NCBI GenBank assembly: GCA_964017185.1
Contig: OZ024870.1
Coordinates: forward strand, 32,015,621-32,079,620
Reading direction: 5' to 3'
DNA length: 64,000 bases
DNA from: Rugalucina vietnamica
Lineage: Eukaryota; Mollusca; Bivalvia; Lucinida; Lucinidae
Below are positions 46,459 through 59,646 of this stretch, piece after piece; the stretch's first letter is position 1; each line of letters starts with the position of its first letter. The translations under genes and the position numbers were made by a program. Below the pieces are notes generated by a model that worked only from the letters and a program-made list of their open reading frames with translations, was not told the origin of the DNA and ran no database searches.

Positions 46459-48460
46459 TGGTGCACTGAAAACCATTTATGGACCAAAGAATTCTGGAGC
46501 ACCACATTACTTAGTGCAGATGGAGCACTCTTCTCACAGATAAAGAGGCTGTCTTGAAAAGGTGGGCAGAACATTTCAATAGTGTGCTGAATCGACCATC
46601 AAGCATCAATGAGGTTGCAATCGACAGACTTCCACAGGTAGAGTGCAATGTTCTGTTAGATGAATTACCAACTGTCATGGAAACAAGAAAAGCAGTTCAA
46701 CAACTGTCATCTGGCAAAGCTCCAGGAGCAGATGCAATTCCTGCAGATGTTTAAAAGGCCGGGGGCTACCAATGGCAGGGAAAACTGACAGAATTGTTTC
46801 ACTGTATGTGGAGGAAGGTGGCTATCTCACAAGAATTTAAGGATGCGTCCATAATCCACCTAGTATAAAGAGGCTATAATGCGTTCATAATCCACCTAGT
46901 ATACAAACGGAAAGGAAATCCATAAGTCTGTGACAACTACAGTGGCATCTCCCTCCTATGCGTTGCTGGGAAGATACTGGCAAAAATTCTGTTGAACCGC
47001 CTGAATGTTCATCTTGATCAGAAGGGACTTATCCCAGAAAGTCAATGTGGATTGAGAAAAGACAGAGGGACAATAGATATGATCTTCACAGCAAGACAGT
47101 TTCAGGAGAAATGCCAAGAACAGAATGTAGATCTATACATGAATGTCGACCTCACCAAAGCTGTTGACACAGTTGTTCGTGATGGACTCTGGAAAATCAT
47201 GGCCAAGTTTGGCTGTCCACCCAGATTCATAGCAATGGTTCGGCAATTTCATGATGGCATGCAAACACGTGTTCAAAATGATGGAGAGTTCTCTGAACCT
47301 TTTGAGGTAAGGAATGGGGTCAAACAGGGCTATGTTATGGCACCAACACTGCTCAGCATGATGTTTTCTGCCATGCTCATGGATGCTTTTCAGGACAGTG
47401 ACACTGGTTTTCTAATCAGGTACCGTTTTGATGGCAACATATTCAACCTTAGAAGGTTGCAAGCCAAAACTGATGTGCTAGATGAACTCCTCTAAGCAGA
47501 TGAAATGGATAAGAATGCCAGCTCAGAGGCAAAAATGCAAAGAGCCTCGGATCAAGTCTCACAGTCATGTGATAACTATGATCTCACAATCAGCACAAAA
47601 AGACAGAGGTTGTAAACCAACTAGCACCAGGAAAACCGTACAATATACTAACCATCACTGTGAATGGACAAAAACAGGAAGTTGTGATAAATTCACCTAC
47701 CTGGGAAGCACTTTTTCCAGAGCAGTGCACATTGATGATGAGGTCACTGCCAGAATTGCAAAAGTCAATGTGGCATTTGGAAGACTCCGTGCAAGTGTCT
47801 GGGAATGAAATGGAATCAAGCTCGACACTAAGCTGAAAGTCTACAAGGCTGTGGTACTGCCAACCCTCTTGTATGCATGTGAGACCTGGACAGTTTACCA
47901 GCGTCATGCAAAAAAAACTTTACCATTTCCACTTAAGCTGTTTGAGGATGCTGTTAAAAATCAAGTGACAAGACAAGATTCCAGACACGGAGGTCCTGAA
48001 GAAAGCAGGAATGCAAAGCATACATACCGTCTTAAAGCTAGCACAGCTAAGGTAGACTGGCCATGTTATAAGAATGCCTGGTGAGCGACTTCAAAAGAAA
48101 GTCTTCTATGGAGAACTACAAGAGGGAAATCGCTCTCAAAGTGGCCAGAAGAAACGCTACAAAGACACCCTCAAAGCCTCTCTGGAGGATTTTGACATAC
48201 CAATCGGGTCTTGGGAACAGACTGCACAGGAGCGATCAAAGTGGCGAGGTCTCATCAACAAAGGAGCAGCTCTCTATGAAAAAAGTAAATCTGTGAAACT
48301 GAAAGAAAGCACAGAGAACGCAAAGCTAATACCAATGGCCCATGACATTGACTTGCTCTACTTGCAACCGACAGTTTAGAGCTAGAATTGGCCTAGTCAG
48401 CCATCAAAGAACTCACCAACACAGACGAACCTATTCAAGAAATAATGATGGTCTTTCTCA
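46459..48460 (+). pseudogene. RT family 2: CFDP2-like non-LTR retrotransposon, 5' truncated, copy 2
   Basis: Begins at the same element base as copy 1 and after the same AGTTTTAAA (46,450-46,458). The right repeat is worn down to TTTAAA. Readable parts: RWAEHFNSVLNRPSSINEVA and SSGKAPGADAIPADV (46,554-46,753), NRLNVHLDQKGLIPESQCGL, motif A changed to DLTKAVDTV, motif B region GVKQGYVMAPTLLSMMFS (46,992-47,495), motif C broken to a stop plus ADEM, then [14 protein letters not shown] and KKRYKDTLKASLEDFDIPIG. A local duplication around 46,850-46,905 adds a second ATAATCCACCTAGTATA. Inactive. Confidence 0.87.
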
Positions 48461-48716
48461 TTTAAACAAAAGAGAAAGAATAAATGAATGGGAAAATGCG
48501 ATTTCCACAAATAATTTATGATTCAAAATTTTATAGATCTAACGATAAAAACAGCCAGTTGCTACATTGTAGCACGGCTTAGTGAATATGATTAAGGCGG
48601 CATTATTTCATATATATATATATATAGACAAGGACACACAACATCCTTGTATGTTACTAGTATAATACAATGTACCAGCGATTGTACCAGAAAGTATCAG
48701 GTTTGGCTTTGACATT

Positions 48717-48956
48717 TGAGCAGCCTCATGGGAAAACCAACAATCTGCCTAGGCGAAAACAAAGGCGCAGATCAGCTTCGCAGTAACTGCGAAGCTGATC
48801 AGCGCCTTTGTTTCCGCTACTCGGAAAGTACAATTCCTCCTCAGTCTACTTAACTTCAAAATTTCAAGCTTCTAGCCTGCTTCTGAAGCTGTACAGGCAG
48901 GTTTGTATAACACCTGTTCGGAAACCACATTGTTGGTTTTCCCACGAGGTGGCTCA
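48717..48956. mobile_element. Hairpin-B MITE, copy 10
   Basis: Starts TGAGCAGCCTCATGGGAAAA, ends CCCACGAGGTGGCTCA, flanked by GACATT and TTTACTATAAT as at 31,760. It occupies the same site as copies 6, 9 and 12. Confidence 0.87.
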
Positions 48957-49617
48957 TTTACTATAATACTTCACTGGAGCAATGCTTGTGTCTGACTTAG
49001 AATTTTCAGTCGATCACAAGATTTTATTATTAAAACTCACGATGTTTTTCTCTGGAACTATAGATTTAAGAAGTCTGAAATAGAATTGTATCGGAATTAC
49101 CATCTTATAGCATAGGTTTTGCATAAAGATATGTGAAACTTTGTCTACCGAGTTATCATTATGCTGAAAGTGCATGCGTTCCAGACATTTGATCTGAGTT
49201 CGTTCTCTCTTCCTTTGACTATTGTCACATTGGGTAAGGGCGTTAATGTTTGTAAAGCCCACATTTATATAAATCAGAATGACGGATTTTTTTCCAGTCT
49301 TGCAGGTAAAAGACACAATCACATACAATAAAATCGAAATTTGGCCGGATCAGATGCTACCCTTGAGCATCTAGAAAAAATCATCGGAATTAAAACTGGA
49401 AAATGTTGTAGCTGCCATACTATCTCGTAATTCGTTCTTGATTCGATCTTCTTGTTTTTAAAACTCCTAAAGCAGTCTAATGTGAGTTCAAATCAAATCC
49501 AGATCCGACAACTGGTTATGGTGTTAGCAACAGAAAGCATAAAAATGATTCAAAGCCTCATAATATATACAATGGTCATATGTGTGTCGTTTTAGTATGA
49601 ATACATCTAGACTAGTG

Positions 49618-52600
49618 ATCCAATCTGAAATTTTGAGACCAGGGAGGCCGGCTTGTTAATGGATGTAGACAAGGATATTCTGCTTGCCCAATGTCTGAGG
49701 AACAGCGTGAGGCTTGTCTACAGATTTGAAATTGATTGTCTACGTCAGTACAGAGGTCAAAGGTCATGAAGTGCAAAATTGTTAAATTTCTTGATACTTC
49801 ATGCTATGCATGGCTGAAAGCTCATAAATAAAGCTGATAAGGTGTAATTTTAATGATTAATAGTCCAAAATATATTTGAAATTATAATTTGCTTGCTGTA
49901 TGGCACCAATTTGGTGAAAATTATAATCAAAGTACTAAATGTACTGATACTGAAAGCATACAATAGTGTTTACAAGAAGATTCTAATACTGAAACTTACC
50001 CTTTCTGCAGTGTCACTTAAATTGAGGAAGTGCTCATTGGCCCTGTGTTTATAATGACATTAATAGTAAAAGCTGGTCAGACACAAGTTAATCAATACAT
50101 TACCCAGTCCATCAATGCATGATTTCTTTCCTTCTAAGAGGCATTTGACTCTTATACTATATAGCAATATGTATACAATCATTGAAACACTCAGTATGTC
50201 ATGCCAGGAACAAGTGTAAGTAAGTTGCTCTCAAGAAATAATCATCAACGATAAACTGGTTACTGTGCTTTTGAAATCACTAGTGTCTCACTATTTTAGA
50301 TAATATAATACGATTATTATGTTTGATAGATCACAAATCCCTTAATACAGCTCAAAGGCAATAAATTCATAGCTTACTTTGAAGCACATGAACTGTGATG
50401 TAACTTTATAGAACTAGTACAACTGAAAGGTGTTGAGGGTATTTCAGAAGGCTAAAGACAGAAATTGGGTAGAATTGATTGAGGCATAACAATGCCAAGG
50501 GCGGGAAGAAAGGTCCTCAATATTAGAGGTTCTGATAAAGCAGCTGGGTCAAGATATTGTTGCTTGAATAACAATTTCTATTTTGAAATTTGTGTGGCCA
50601 TTGTGGTTCAGCTTAATGGACTACCCTGTTGAAAGATGCAAAATTACAGTAACTCTCTTTGGCTCCATGTTGTCAAATCTAAAGGGTCACTGAAGAGGCT
50701 CGAGTTGCCGAAACCGCTGTATGGCCCATATTTTTTCTCATGAATATGTTCGCTGCTCTTAAAAGATCTCAGTTATGTAATTAATTGTTATTACTGCAGC
50801 TGGTGTTGTGCCTTGTGGCGGCCCTAAAAGTCTCCCCATAAATCATCCATATTGCAGATAATATTTTCCTTTTGGTCCTTTGAGATCAGCGAGGGTATTC
50901 TAAGAAATCAGAAAATTATTATCGATTTAGATTCATTCTCTAACCAAAGTTAAACATATGTGGTCTCATTTGGATTATACTAGTCTTTGTATCGACTACC
51001 ATGTGCAAAGATGCAAAATTATAGTAATTCTCTTTTGCTCCATGTTGCCAAATCTAAAGGGTCACTGAAGTCAGGCTTGAGAAGCCGAAAACGCGGTATG
51101 GCCCATGAACGACTTGCTGATCAACCATTGGGAAACTGCTGTTTACGTTTGAGGGACGGAATATATATTATGCCAGTTGTTAGCACATTTCCGAGCCTGC
51201 TGAAGAGATTATGGGTCTCTATCTTGCAAGTATTGTTGAGCATGCAACATTTTGTGGCCACTGCTTGTGTCTTGATCTCATTTTACTCATTTGTGCAGCA
51301 GAATATAAATCGCTTAAACCAACAAATAGGTCTTCAACAAAGGCAATGACCATATAACACACTGAACTTGTATTGATTGAGTTCCTGCACCATCATACAT
51401 AGCATGAGATGACATTAGCAGCCACATTTGCATTTTTATCACTTTTTTGGGTCCATGTCTGAATATCAACATATATCGGATTCGTTGAAGCCCATGTGGA
51501 ACTTACGAGATATTGTACTTACGACTTAAAATATTCAGTCACTTTATTCCTTTAATGTCATGCTTTGCCTCTACGGATAAAAGCTAAGGGCATGTCGGGA
51601 AGGTTAGTTACTGAAGCTACACCGTGTCTAGACTAGCCTCCCACAGGCAGGTTCATACCATTACATTCAATGCACATACATCTGTACACTCAATGCACAT
51701 TTCTTTCATCAATTACTGACAAATTGATGAATCAGATAGGGAAACAAAAGCAACAAAAATAGCTTCTTGAAATGTACCCGACGAGAGCGCCAATGCAGGT
51801 GTGCGTCGTTGGTAATCAGACACGCTACCAATCAAAGTAAAGTATTTGTTCTCTGACTAGATACTGCAGCAAGTAGCACCATTCAAGAATTTCAAGACAT
51901 CAAACTTTCTGTTGCAACTACATATCATTGTAATGACTGAACGATTGATAGGTGAAATAATTCACAAATCCTTGTTGCAATATATATTTTGGGTAGATGA
52001 CACTATGCCCAGTGGGTGGGGTAATTCAGCACTGACACATTCATCCCATCTACCTATCATGGAAACCTACATGTACCACCTGAGGAGGCTCAAGTTATTA
52101 TTGTGTTAATGGCACACATAGCGTAACGGTGATATACTGTTCATATAATACATAATGTATACAGAGTTTTATTCTCAATACCTGTTACATACTTTAAGGT
52201 AACTCAAACACTGTACAAAAGGTGATCTCTTGAAAATACAAAAACAGAGAAACAAACAATGCTAGAAACAAATATCCTTGTTTCTACCTTTATTATCTTT
52301 AAAATATCAGAAAAAGTTTTCCATGGTAAAAAACGGACAAGTAACAATTATGATTTACTTGAAATTTCTGATATTGCAATGAGTATATAATGTTGCAATA
52401 TATACGATTTCGGTACCTTGACCCCTTTACTATATATACACTTGTGCTGAATGACTAACCTATAAAGGAGCCCCAAAACTTCACAGCTCTTAATTGTCTG
52501 TAAGTTTTGCTTAAACAAAAGCTAATATTTCATGATGCGTTTTATTCCAATAGACACAAACGCAAGTCTATTTTGTAAAATTGGGGTACTTTCAGTACTT

Positions 52601-52935
52601 TGATTTTATATTCAACCCCAGGTATGCATCATTTGAAATCTATAAACATCTAATACAAAGCATGAAGACTTCTTTTACTGCTTTATTTAAAATCAATGCA
52701 GAAAAAATGAAGAAAAAAGCCATTGTTTTATCAAAATTTAACTTTTGAAATAAAAAATGCACTCGATGACCTTTGACCTCTGTAATTTGCATATAAGCCA
52801 TTTGCTGGAGTGTAGACAGTGCAGATATTATTCAGCAAAGGTTACTGAACAATGTCCAATATAGAACTTTGCATTAACATTCCGGCCTCCCAAAAATGAT
52901 TTCTAGCTGTCCCCTGAGAAATAGTTACTAGTCTA
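49618..52935. mobile_element. 3,318-bp TIR element, ATC duplication, no transposase recognised
   Basis: ATC occurs at 49,615-49,617 and 52,936-52,938. The empty site GAATACATCCATGACAG is at about 38,323 and 58,393. Ends are TAGACTAGT and its complement, then about 30 bp later a second inverted pair GGGAGGCCGG (left about 49,644) and CCGGCCTCCC (right about 52,882). The interior shares GGTCCTTTGAGATCAG and AAGGGTCACTGA blocks with 2,313-2,629, and TGTGGCGGCCCTAAAAGTCT with module D. The longest frame is 120 codons (50,987-51,349), unrecognised. A 3-bp duplication is known for PIF/Harbinger, CACTA and a few others, and these ends match none that I know. Confidence 0.85.
50987..51349 (+). CDS. 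Unrecognised 120-codon open frame in the 3.3-kb element
   Basis: Its first 40 residues cross the AAGGGTCACTGA repeat block, which argues against a gene. The second half has one hydrophobic stretch (FVATACVLISFYSFV). No transposase motif, zinc cluster or homologue is recognised. Possibly chance. Confidence 0.15.
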   Translation: MYRLPCAKMQNYSNSLLLHVAKSKGSLKSGLRSRKRGMAHERLADQPLGNCCLRLRDGIYIMPVVSTFPSLLKRLWVSILQVLLSMQHFVATACVLISFYSFVQQNINRLNQQIGLQQRQ

Positions 52936-53456
52936 ATCCATGACAGCGTGGAAGAGGTTGACTGTTACCAAGATACACCTCCACTGACAATGGAGTAAGC
53001 GTAGGCGACTAAAGACTTCAAATGGGTTGTTTTTCTGTGATTTTTAAATTGCTGACTCTCAGATGAGCTATCGTTGCATTGTTGGCTTTCTTTTCTTTGA
53101 CTGACGAGGCGGTTCTAACGGGTACCCACAATCTATGTTTTGAGCAAACATAAGAAAAATATCAAACATTTTCTACTGAAAATTTTCATTTTTTAGAACT
53201 TTAAAAATCTCTGTATATTGCATGGACAGGTTTTCGTAATGATAAGATCGAGATACGTGATCTTTGTTATCAGAGACTGGAAGGTCTCCGCGTTACATTC
53301 TTGAGCTTAGGACTTTATGAAGCAAAACATTTCTGTTAGTAAGCACCGTGTGCGATTGTTTCTTATTTTCTTGTGTAGTGAAAACAAGTTGTGGCTTTAC
53401 TTTTAATTAAAGTTTCGTGAACCTTGGTTTCATGTTCAAAAACAATAAACAATAAT

Positions 53457-53690
53457 TGAGCCGCATCGTGAGAAAACCGGATTTTTGCCTAGGCGAAAAC
53501 AAAGGCGCAGATCAGCTTCGCGGTAACCGCGAAGCTGATCAGCGCCTTTGTTTTCGCTACACGGATAGTACAAATTCTCTTCTTAAATCCGAAATTTCAA
53601 GCTTCTAGCCTGCTCCTGTGACTGTACAGGTCGGTTTGTGTCGGACCTGGTCGGAAACCCCGAAGACCGGTTTTCTGGCGTCGAGGCTTA
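53457..53690. mobile_element. Hairpin-B MITE, copy 11
   Basis: Starts TGAGCCGCATCGTGAGAAAA, perfect stem around GCTTCGCGGTAACCGCGAAG. Same position as the copy at 21,605 in U1. Absent in U4 and U6. Confidence 0.87.
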
Positions 53691-54801
53691 TATGTGTCTG
53701 ATACAGGCTAGACCGTTAATTACAAATTTATTAAACTCTCTAACTAGCAGAGTTTTTGTTTCCTTCAAATCCTACAGAAATTTACTTGACACTCTCGTTT
53801 GAGATTCAATAAAATAATGCAGCTGTCGATAAGCTAGTTACTGAAATGCAAATTAAAAACGTGACTGTTCTGCAGAGCTTCAAAATTACATCTACCGCAG
53901 CCTAGCCGATCCACGATAAACCCTATTTTAAAGTTCTCTTCGAGACAACACCAATTAAATAGAATCTGCATAGTTTTACACTTTGAATGCCGTTTCAAGC
54001 TAATCTGATTTGCAGGTACAAATAGTTCTCTAGGTCTTGTAAACTTTGGCAATATTATAATGTCTATGCCTTTAAAAGTCGACCGCTTTATGTGATTTTG
54101 GACTTTTCTTATATTCTGAATGTTCCTCACTTTTACATTTGGTGGTACCAACATAAATATATGGCTGTTTCAGTCAAATTAAAGCATTGTTACCAACTTA
54201 TAAGGTTTGGACATATCGTATGGTTTATTTTATCTGTGAACGCAATGGTTATTTAAACATTTTTTAAATTTCCTCGTCATTGCTTACACTATCTACTTGC
54301 CATTAACTAAAGTCAATTGCAGAGGCCATTAAACTTTCGCCATTTTATTACATATTAGGTCAATATGCATCGATTATTCCATTCAAGATCTATGGCCATG
54401 CGTGCAAAGTCAGAAGATTACTTATCAAAAGAAATTATTGCCTTTGATCAGACATCCCGTGGACTCCTTAAATATCTTCAAAACAATTAGGATCAATCAC
54501 TGATCGATGGAAATCTCGTTACGCGTCAGATAAAATTACTTTTTCTTCCACCTAACATCAAGTAATCACGCCCATGTAAAGCGAAAAAAATAAGAGGATC
54601 ACTGGACATCGTAATGCTCACCTGGAACCTGATATTTATTCTAACATGTCTTTCTAGCCAAATATCTTGGGTAAGATATCGAAATTGTATTTCAAACCCA
54701 TATGCGACTACGTAGCCTAAAAATTGTCATATGAAATTGTTCAAAGATATTCTATACTGGGAATAAAGTTCAAATTAGTTTCTGATGAGCATGGTGGCAT
54801 A

Positions 54802-55583
54802 TTTCTCACCCATCAGAGTAAAAGAATCGATGATGGGATTGAGGCCGAGACAATGAAATCTCAGGTAAGTTATCAGTCGGCAGAGCCTCGAATGAGACTC
54901 GAATAATCTGAAAACGAGCCTGAGATTTCTGAGGCCTCAACACCATCATTGATTATTTTTCTCACCCATCACTTAAAGCATTTTGACTCTGAATAGGTAC
55001 AGGTGCTGTTCAGGCAGCCATTTGGTTTTGCATGAAACAATAAGCAAATTAACCAATAATTTTGTATATGCACTAACCTTACAAAAAATTCAATCAGCAT
55101 TTTGTTTTCTGTATAAAATTCTCAGCAAAATTAAAGACAGGTGTCAACTGTCAGTGACAAAAATAAACTTGGAGATGTTGATTTCAGGAAGTTAACAGAA
55201 GAAATTGTAGTCTGCTGCTTTAATAAAAATCTCAAAAAAACTTTATGCACAAAACAAAATGCTGATTGAATATTTTTTAATGTTAGTGCATATGCAAAAT
55301 TATTTATTTTTTTATTTATTTTTTTTTCATTGGTTAATTTGCATTGGTTAATTTCATGTAAAATCAAAATGACTGCCAAGCCTATACAGAGTCAAAATGA
55401 TTAAGTGGTGGGTGAGAAAAATAATCAATGATGGTGTTGGGGCCTGAACACGGAATTCTCAGGCTCGTTTTCAGATTATTCAAGTTTCATCCTCGGCAGA
55501 GCCTCGGATGAGACTTGAATAATCTGAAAACTTGCCCGAGATTTCCTTGTCTCGGCCTCCACCCCATCATAGATTCTTTTTAT
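54802..55583. mobile_element. Foldback-1 insertion, copy in U5
   Basis: Same nested inverted structure as 22,995-23,763, with small indels. It adds an A/T-rich insertion (TTATTTATTTTTTTATTTAT) in the loop near 55,305. Confidence 0.82.
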
Positions 55584-56170
55584 CCAGGCATCTGATCGGC
55601 ATAAGGTGATGTGAATTCAATAGCACCCTTACTAGTGTCATAATTTATAAAACAGAGAACTTCTGCCCCGTTGCTGTGTGCCAAGTTTCCATTTATGTCG
55701 GCTTGAGGAGCAATTTAAATTTTATGACCATATACGGACAGGGTGGTTAGCATTACTGCATCATGATTTTGTGACTAAGACAAATTATGGAAACTTTCTT
55801 TTCCAAAGAGGCTTCATCGACGGCTGATAGTCCCCGGTGCCCAGCATGTTTCAAAAACAAACATCACTACCACTTAGCATGCGTGCTCCCAAATATGAGA
55901 ACCAATACTATCTGCAATATTAAAACAAGATATTTCAAAATTCGATTCTGAAAGATAGACTTAGACAATATTATTATCATCATGCTGATCTTAAATAATT
56001 TTATTTAGATGAAACGCAGACAAACAGACTTTTCCTGCTTAAACATGCATTTGGCATACTAAGTCATTTAGATCATAACGAAACGACAGAATGTTGGCCA
56101 ACCGTTTGGCAAAATGTTAAGAAATGTTTTATTAGTTCATATGTACTACAATAGTAGTATTCCGTGCTCC

Positions 56171-57248
56171 TACCTTTTTATATCAGAGTTCTTGTGGTTG
56201 TGCCGTGTGGTGGCCCTAAAAAGTCTCCCCGTACAACCATTTAATGCTCTTATTTTTCCAATCCTCAGGGATTGCTCGCAATCAGTTTGTATTTTCCTAT
56301 CTCTAACTACCACAACTCTTCGATACCGTATTGAATGTCATTAGTTGACCGTCACTCGTATCTCGTTGTATAAGCAATTCTTACGTTTCTATCCATGGAC
56401 TTGTATTAGACATGGACCTGAGATGTGGGTTTCGGTTATACCTTTTTTCTTTCATTCGAAAGATTTTGCATTACGATTTAGTGCATTATTTATTCTATAA
56501 TAGGTTATAACTTGAATGTTATGCGACAGTCTGCATGCTTAGTTTTTAACCAGATCATGGTTGATAACTATCCTGCCTTCTTTAATTGCACGCCGGTGGG
56601 TCGGGCATCAGACTCTATGATGGCCCCGACTTAAAGCGATTCATTTTAGTTGGTTGGGGCCGGAGCTTCTTGTCTGTTGCTTGGCCCACATGGGGTCCAA
56701 CTGGTGTTTTTCTTTTGCTCCGGAGTTAGTAGGTTATTCGGCGCCCAGGGATCTCCATCGTCGGGCAGCTTACTCAATCTGTGAGTCCTGGTTTTTGATT
56801 CATCAGGATGTTTATCATGATTTATTTATTTGTTCTTGATAATTCATTGACTAGTTAGAGATTCACCACGAGGACCGAAGAACTAACTAAATGTTATGAA
56901 CCACTGCAGAAGCTGAGGGTAAGGTTAGGTACCTGTAAAACCGGTTTAAGCCCGCTAGTAACTTTGTGTTACTGATCGTTCCAAGTCGATACTTCTGTGG
57001 TGGTTCTTTTTGTTTTATGTCTTTGTGTTTAAAAAGATTTTGTGCTGTTGTATGTTTTCATATTTTTTAGTTAAGTTAAGGTAACTGAGTGGCCACCTAT
57101 TGGGAAAATAGCTGCTCATTCGGCTTACGATATGTTTCATGGTATAAGTACCTGATTGTTAGTTTGGTTTTTCCCACCTCGGTTTTTGGAGTGGGAATCT
57201 TTTTCTGATTGCGCCTTTTCCTGATCTTTGCCTACTTGTACCTTCCTA
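56171..57248 (+). repeat. Module D, uninterrupted (U5)
   Basis: Lacks hairpin-H and shows the empty site at 56,290-56,300 (GTTTGTATTTTCCTATC). A 9-bp GGCGCCTTA segment present in the U3 copy is missing near 57,052. Confidence 0.82.
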
Positions 57249-57275
57249 TAGTTTTAAACGAAAAAGTAAATGACT

Positions 57276-57424
57276 GGGCGAGGCGGTTCTTACGAGTACC
57301 CGACAATCTATGTTTTGGAGCAAAAATAAGAAAAATAGGTATATCCCTGCAAACCCCAGTTTTCCTATATAAAAGTGGGGTCTAGGGGGTAGGCTATACA
57401 TGTCAAGGACATGTTTTCCTGATG
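57276..57424. mobile_element. Hairpin-A MITE, right half (U5)
   Basis: Paralogue of 36,479-36,630, same truncation at GGGCGAGGCGG and same right end TTTTCCTGATG. Confidence 0.78.
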
Positions 57425-57518
57425 GCATATGTACAAGGGCACACAGCATCTTTGTTACTAGTATATGTACAATGTACCAACGATTGTATCAGAAAGTATC
57501 AGGTTTGGCTTTGACATT

Positions 57519-57752
57519 TGAGCCGCCTCGTGGGAGAACCAACAATGTGGTTTCCGTACAGGTCCAACACAAACCGGCCTGCACAAGCAAAGAAAAGAGC
57601 TAGAAGCTTGACATTTCGGATTTAAGTAGAAGATGAATTGTACTATCGGAGTAGCGAAAAAAGGCGCTGATCAGCTTCGCGGTTACCACGAAGCTGATCT
57701 GCGTCTTTCTTTTCGCCTATGTAGATTGTTGGTTTTCCCACGAGGCGGTTCA
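57519..57752. mobile_element. Hairpin-B MITE, copy 12
   Basis: Uninterrupted paralogue of copy 9. GGATTTAAGTAGAAG at 57,618-57,632 is the empty target of the TTAA element. Confidence 0.87.
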
Positions 57753-58851
57753 TTTACTGTATACTTCAATGGAGCAATGCTTGTGTCTGACCTAGAATTT
57801 TCAGTCGATCACAAGATTTTATTATTAAAACTCACGATACTTTCGTCTGAAACTATAGATTTAAGAAGTCAAAAATAGAAATGTATCGGAATTACCATCT
57901 TATAGCATAGGTTTTGCATAAAGATATGTGAAACTTTGTCTACTAAAGTTATCATTATGCTGAAAGTGCATGCGTTCAAGACATTTGATCTGAGTTCGTT
58001 TTCTCTTCCTTTTGCCTATTGTCACATTCGGTAAGGGCGTTAACATTTATAAAGCCCAAATTTATGTAAATCAGAATGACGGATTTTTTTCCAGTCTTGC
58101 AGGTAAAAGACAATCACATACATGTACTCTTCAATAAAGTCAAAATTTGACCGGATGAGATGCTACGCTTGAGCATCTAGAAATCATCGGACTTAAAACT
58201 GGAAAATGTTGTAGCTGCCATTCTATCTACTTCATTCTTGATTCGATCTTCCTGTTTTTAAAACTCCTAAAGCAGTCTAATGTGAGTTCAAATCAAATCC
58301 AGATCCTACAACTGGTTATGGTGTTAGCTACCGTGAGCATAAAAAATTCAAAGCCTCATAATATAATGGTCATATGTGTGTCGTTTTAGTATGAATACAT
58401 CCATGACAGATTGGAAGAGGTTGACTGTTACCAAGATACACATCCACTGACAATGGAGTAAGCGTTGGCGACTAAAGACTTCGAATGGGTTGGTTTTCTG
58501 TGAAATATTTTTAAATTGCTGACTCTCAGATGAGCTATCGTTGCATTGTTGGCTTTCTTTTCTTTGACTGAAATGCACAGAAATGTCAATGAACTCGGTA
58601 TAACATGAAACATAAAAGATTTATAACACCGAAAGTGCACATATATGTACATGTTACATGTACCACGTTTCATGTACGTGATTGTGCCTGGCGTGCTCTA
58701 TCTTCTACAGACAGGTGTGCATGATTCAAGAAGACGCGATATAAGACTAAGAGAGACCAGTGTTCTTTATAAACAAAAACTTAAAGGTCTCAATGTTACC
58801 TTCTTCAGCTCAATACCTTTTCAAGACTTATAAAGCAAAACATTTCTGTTA

Positions 58852-59132
58852 CATCCGGGGAAAACATGTCCGTGAAAGTTATATACCCCCTCAAACCCCA
58901 CTTTTAACAGTAAAATTGGGATATGCAGGGGTATGTCTATTTTCTTAATTTTGCTCCAAAACATATATTGTGGGTACTCGTTAGAATCGCCTTGGCGAGG
59001 CGGTTCTAACGGGTACCCACAATCTGTGTTTTGAGCAAACTTAAGAAAAATATTAAACATTTTCTGCTGAAATTTTTCATTTTTTAGAACTTTAAAAATT
59101 TCTGTATATTGCATGGACAAGTTTTCGTAATT
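58852..59132. mobile_element. Hairpin-A MITE, intact; holds the empty site of the 4-kb element
   Basis: CATCCGGGGAAAACATGTCC to TTTTCGTAA, with complete core GAATCGCCTTGGCGAGGCGG. CCAAAACATATATTGTGGG at about 58,960 is uninterrupted. Confidence 0.85.
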
Positions 59133-59381
59133 ATAAGACCGAGATCAGTGATCTTTGTTATTAGAGACTGGAAGTTCCCAGCGTTACATTCTTGAGATTA
59201 GGACTTTATGAAGCAAAACATTTCTGATAGTAAGCACCGTGTGCGATTGTTTCATATTTCCTTGTGGAGTGTAAACAAGTTGTGGCTTTACTTTTAATTA
59301 AGTTTCGTGAACCTTGGTTTCATGTTCAAAAACAATAAACAGTATGTGACTGATACTGGCTAGGCCGTTAATTACCAAAGT

Positions 59382-59646
59382 CATAACGAAAACATGCCTA
59401 TGCAACATACAGAGATTTTTTAAGTTGTAAAAATTTAAAATCTTCAGTAGAATTTGTTTATGTTATTTTTCTTATTTTTGCTCAAAACATAGACTGTGGG
59501 TCGCCGAGGCGGTTCTAACGAGTACCCACAATCTGTGTTTTGGAGCACAAATTCGAAAGATATGTATACCCCTGTATACCCCAGTTTTTTCTTTATCAAA
59601 GAGGGGTTCAAGGGGATATACCTTACACAGACATGTTTTCGTGATG
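59382..59646. mobile_element. Hairpin-A MITE before X (U6)
   Basis: Paralogue of 43,316-43,579 with the same deleted core arm (TGTGGGTCGCCGAGGCGG). Confidence 0.8.

Larger units (their letters stand above)
43084..53103 (+). repeat. Composite unit U4 (type beta)
   Basis: Order: linker, hairpin A, X (43,606-44,405), an A-rich tail with an AAAT repeat, hairpin A remnant, Y, foldback-2, Z, a 5'-truncated D, RT family 2, hairpin B, W, the 3,318-bp insertion, V. Its X-Y-Z part is closest to U6 (shared hairpin A before X and shared foldback-2). Confidence 0.87.
53104..58851 (+). repeat. Composite unit U5 (type alpha)
   Basis: Best complete reference unit: hairpin-A right half (53,104-53,241), linker, hairpin B, X (53,765-54,585), Y, foldback-1, Z (55,584-56,160), D (56,171-57,248), hairpin A, hairpin B, W (57,765-58,395), V (58,400-58,670) and a V tail ending ACTTATAAAGCAAAACATTT. 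It has none of the large insertions seen in U3, U4 and U6, and so provides the empty sites. Confidence 0.9.
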
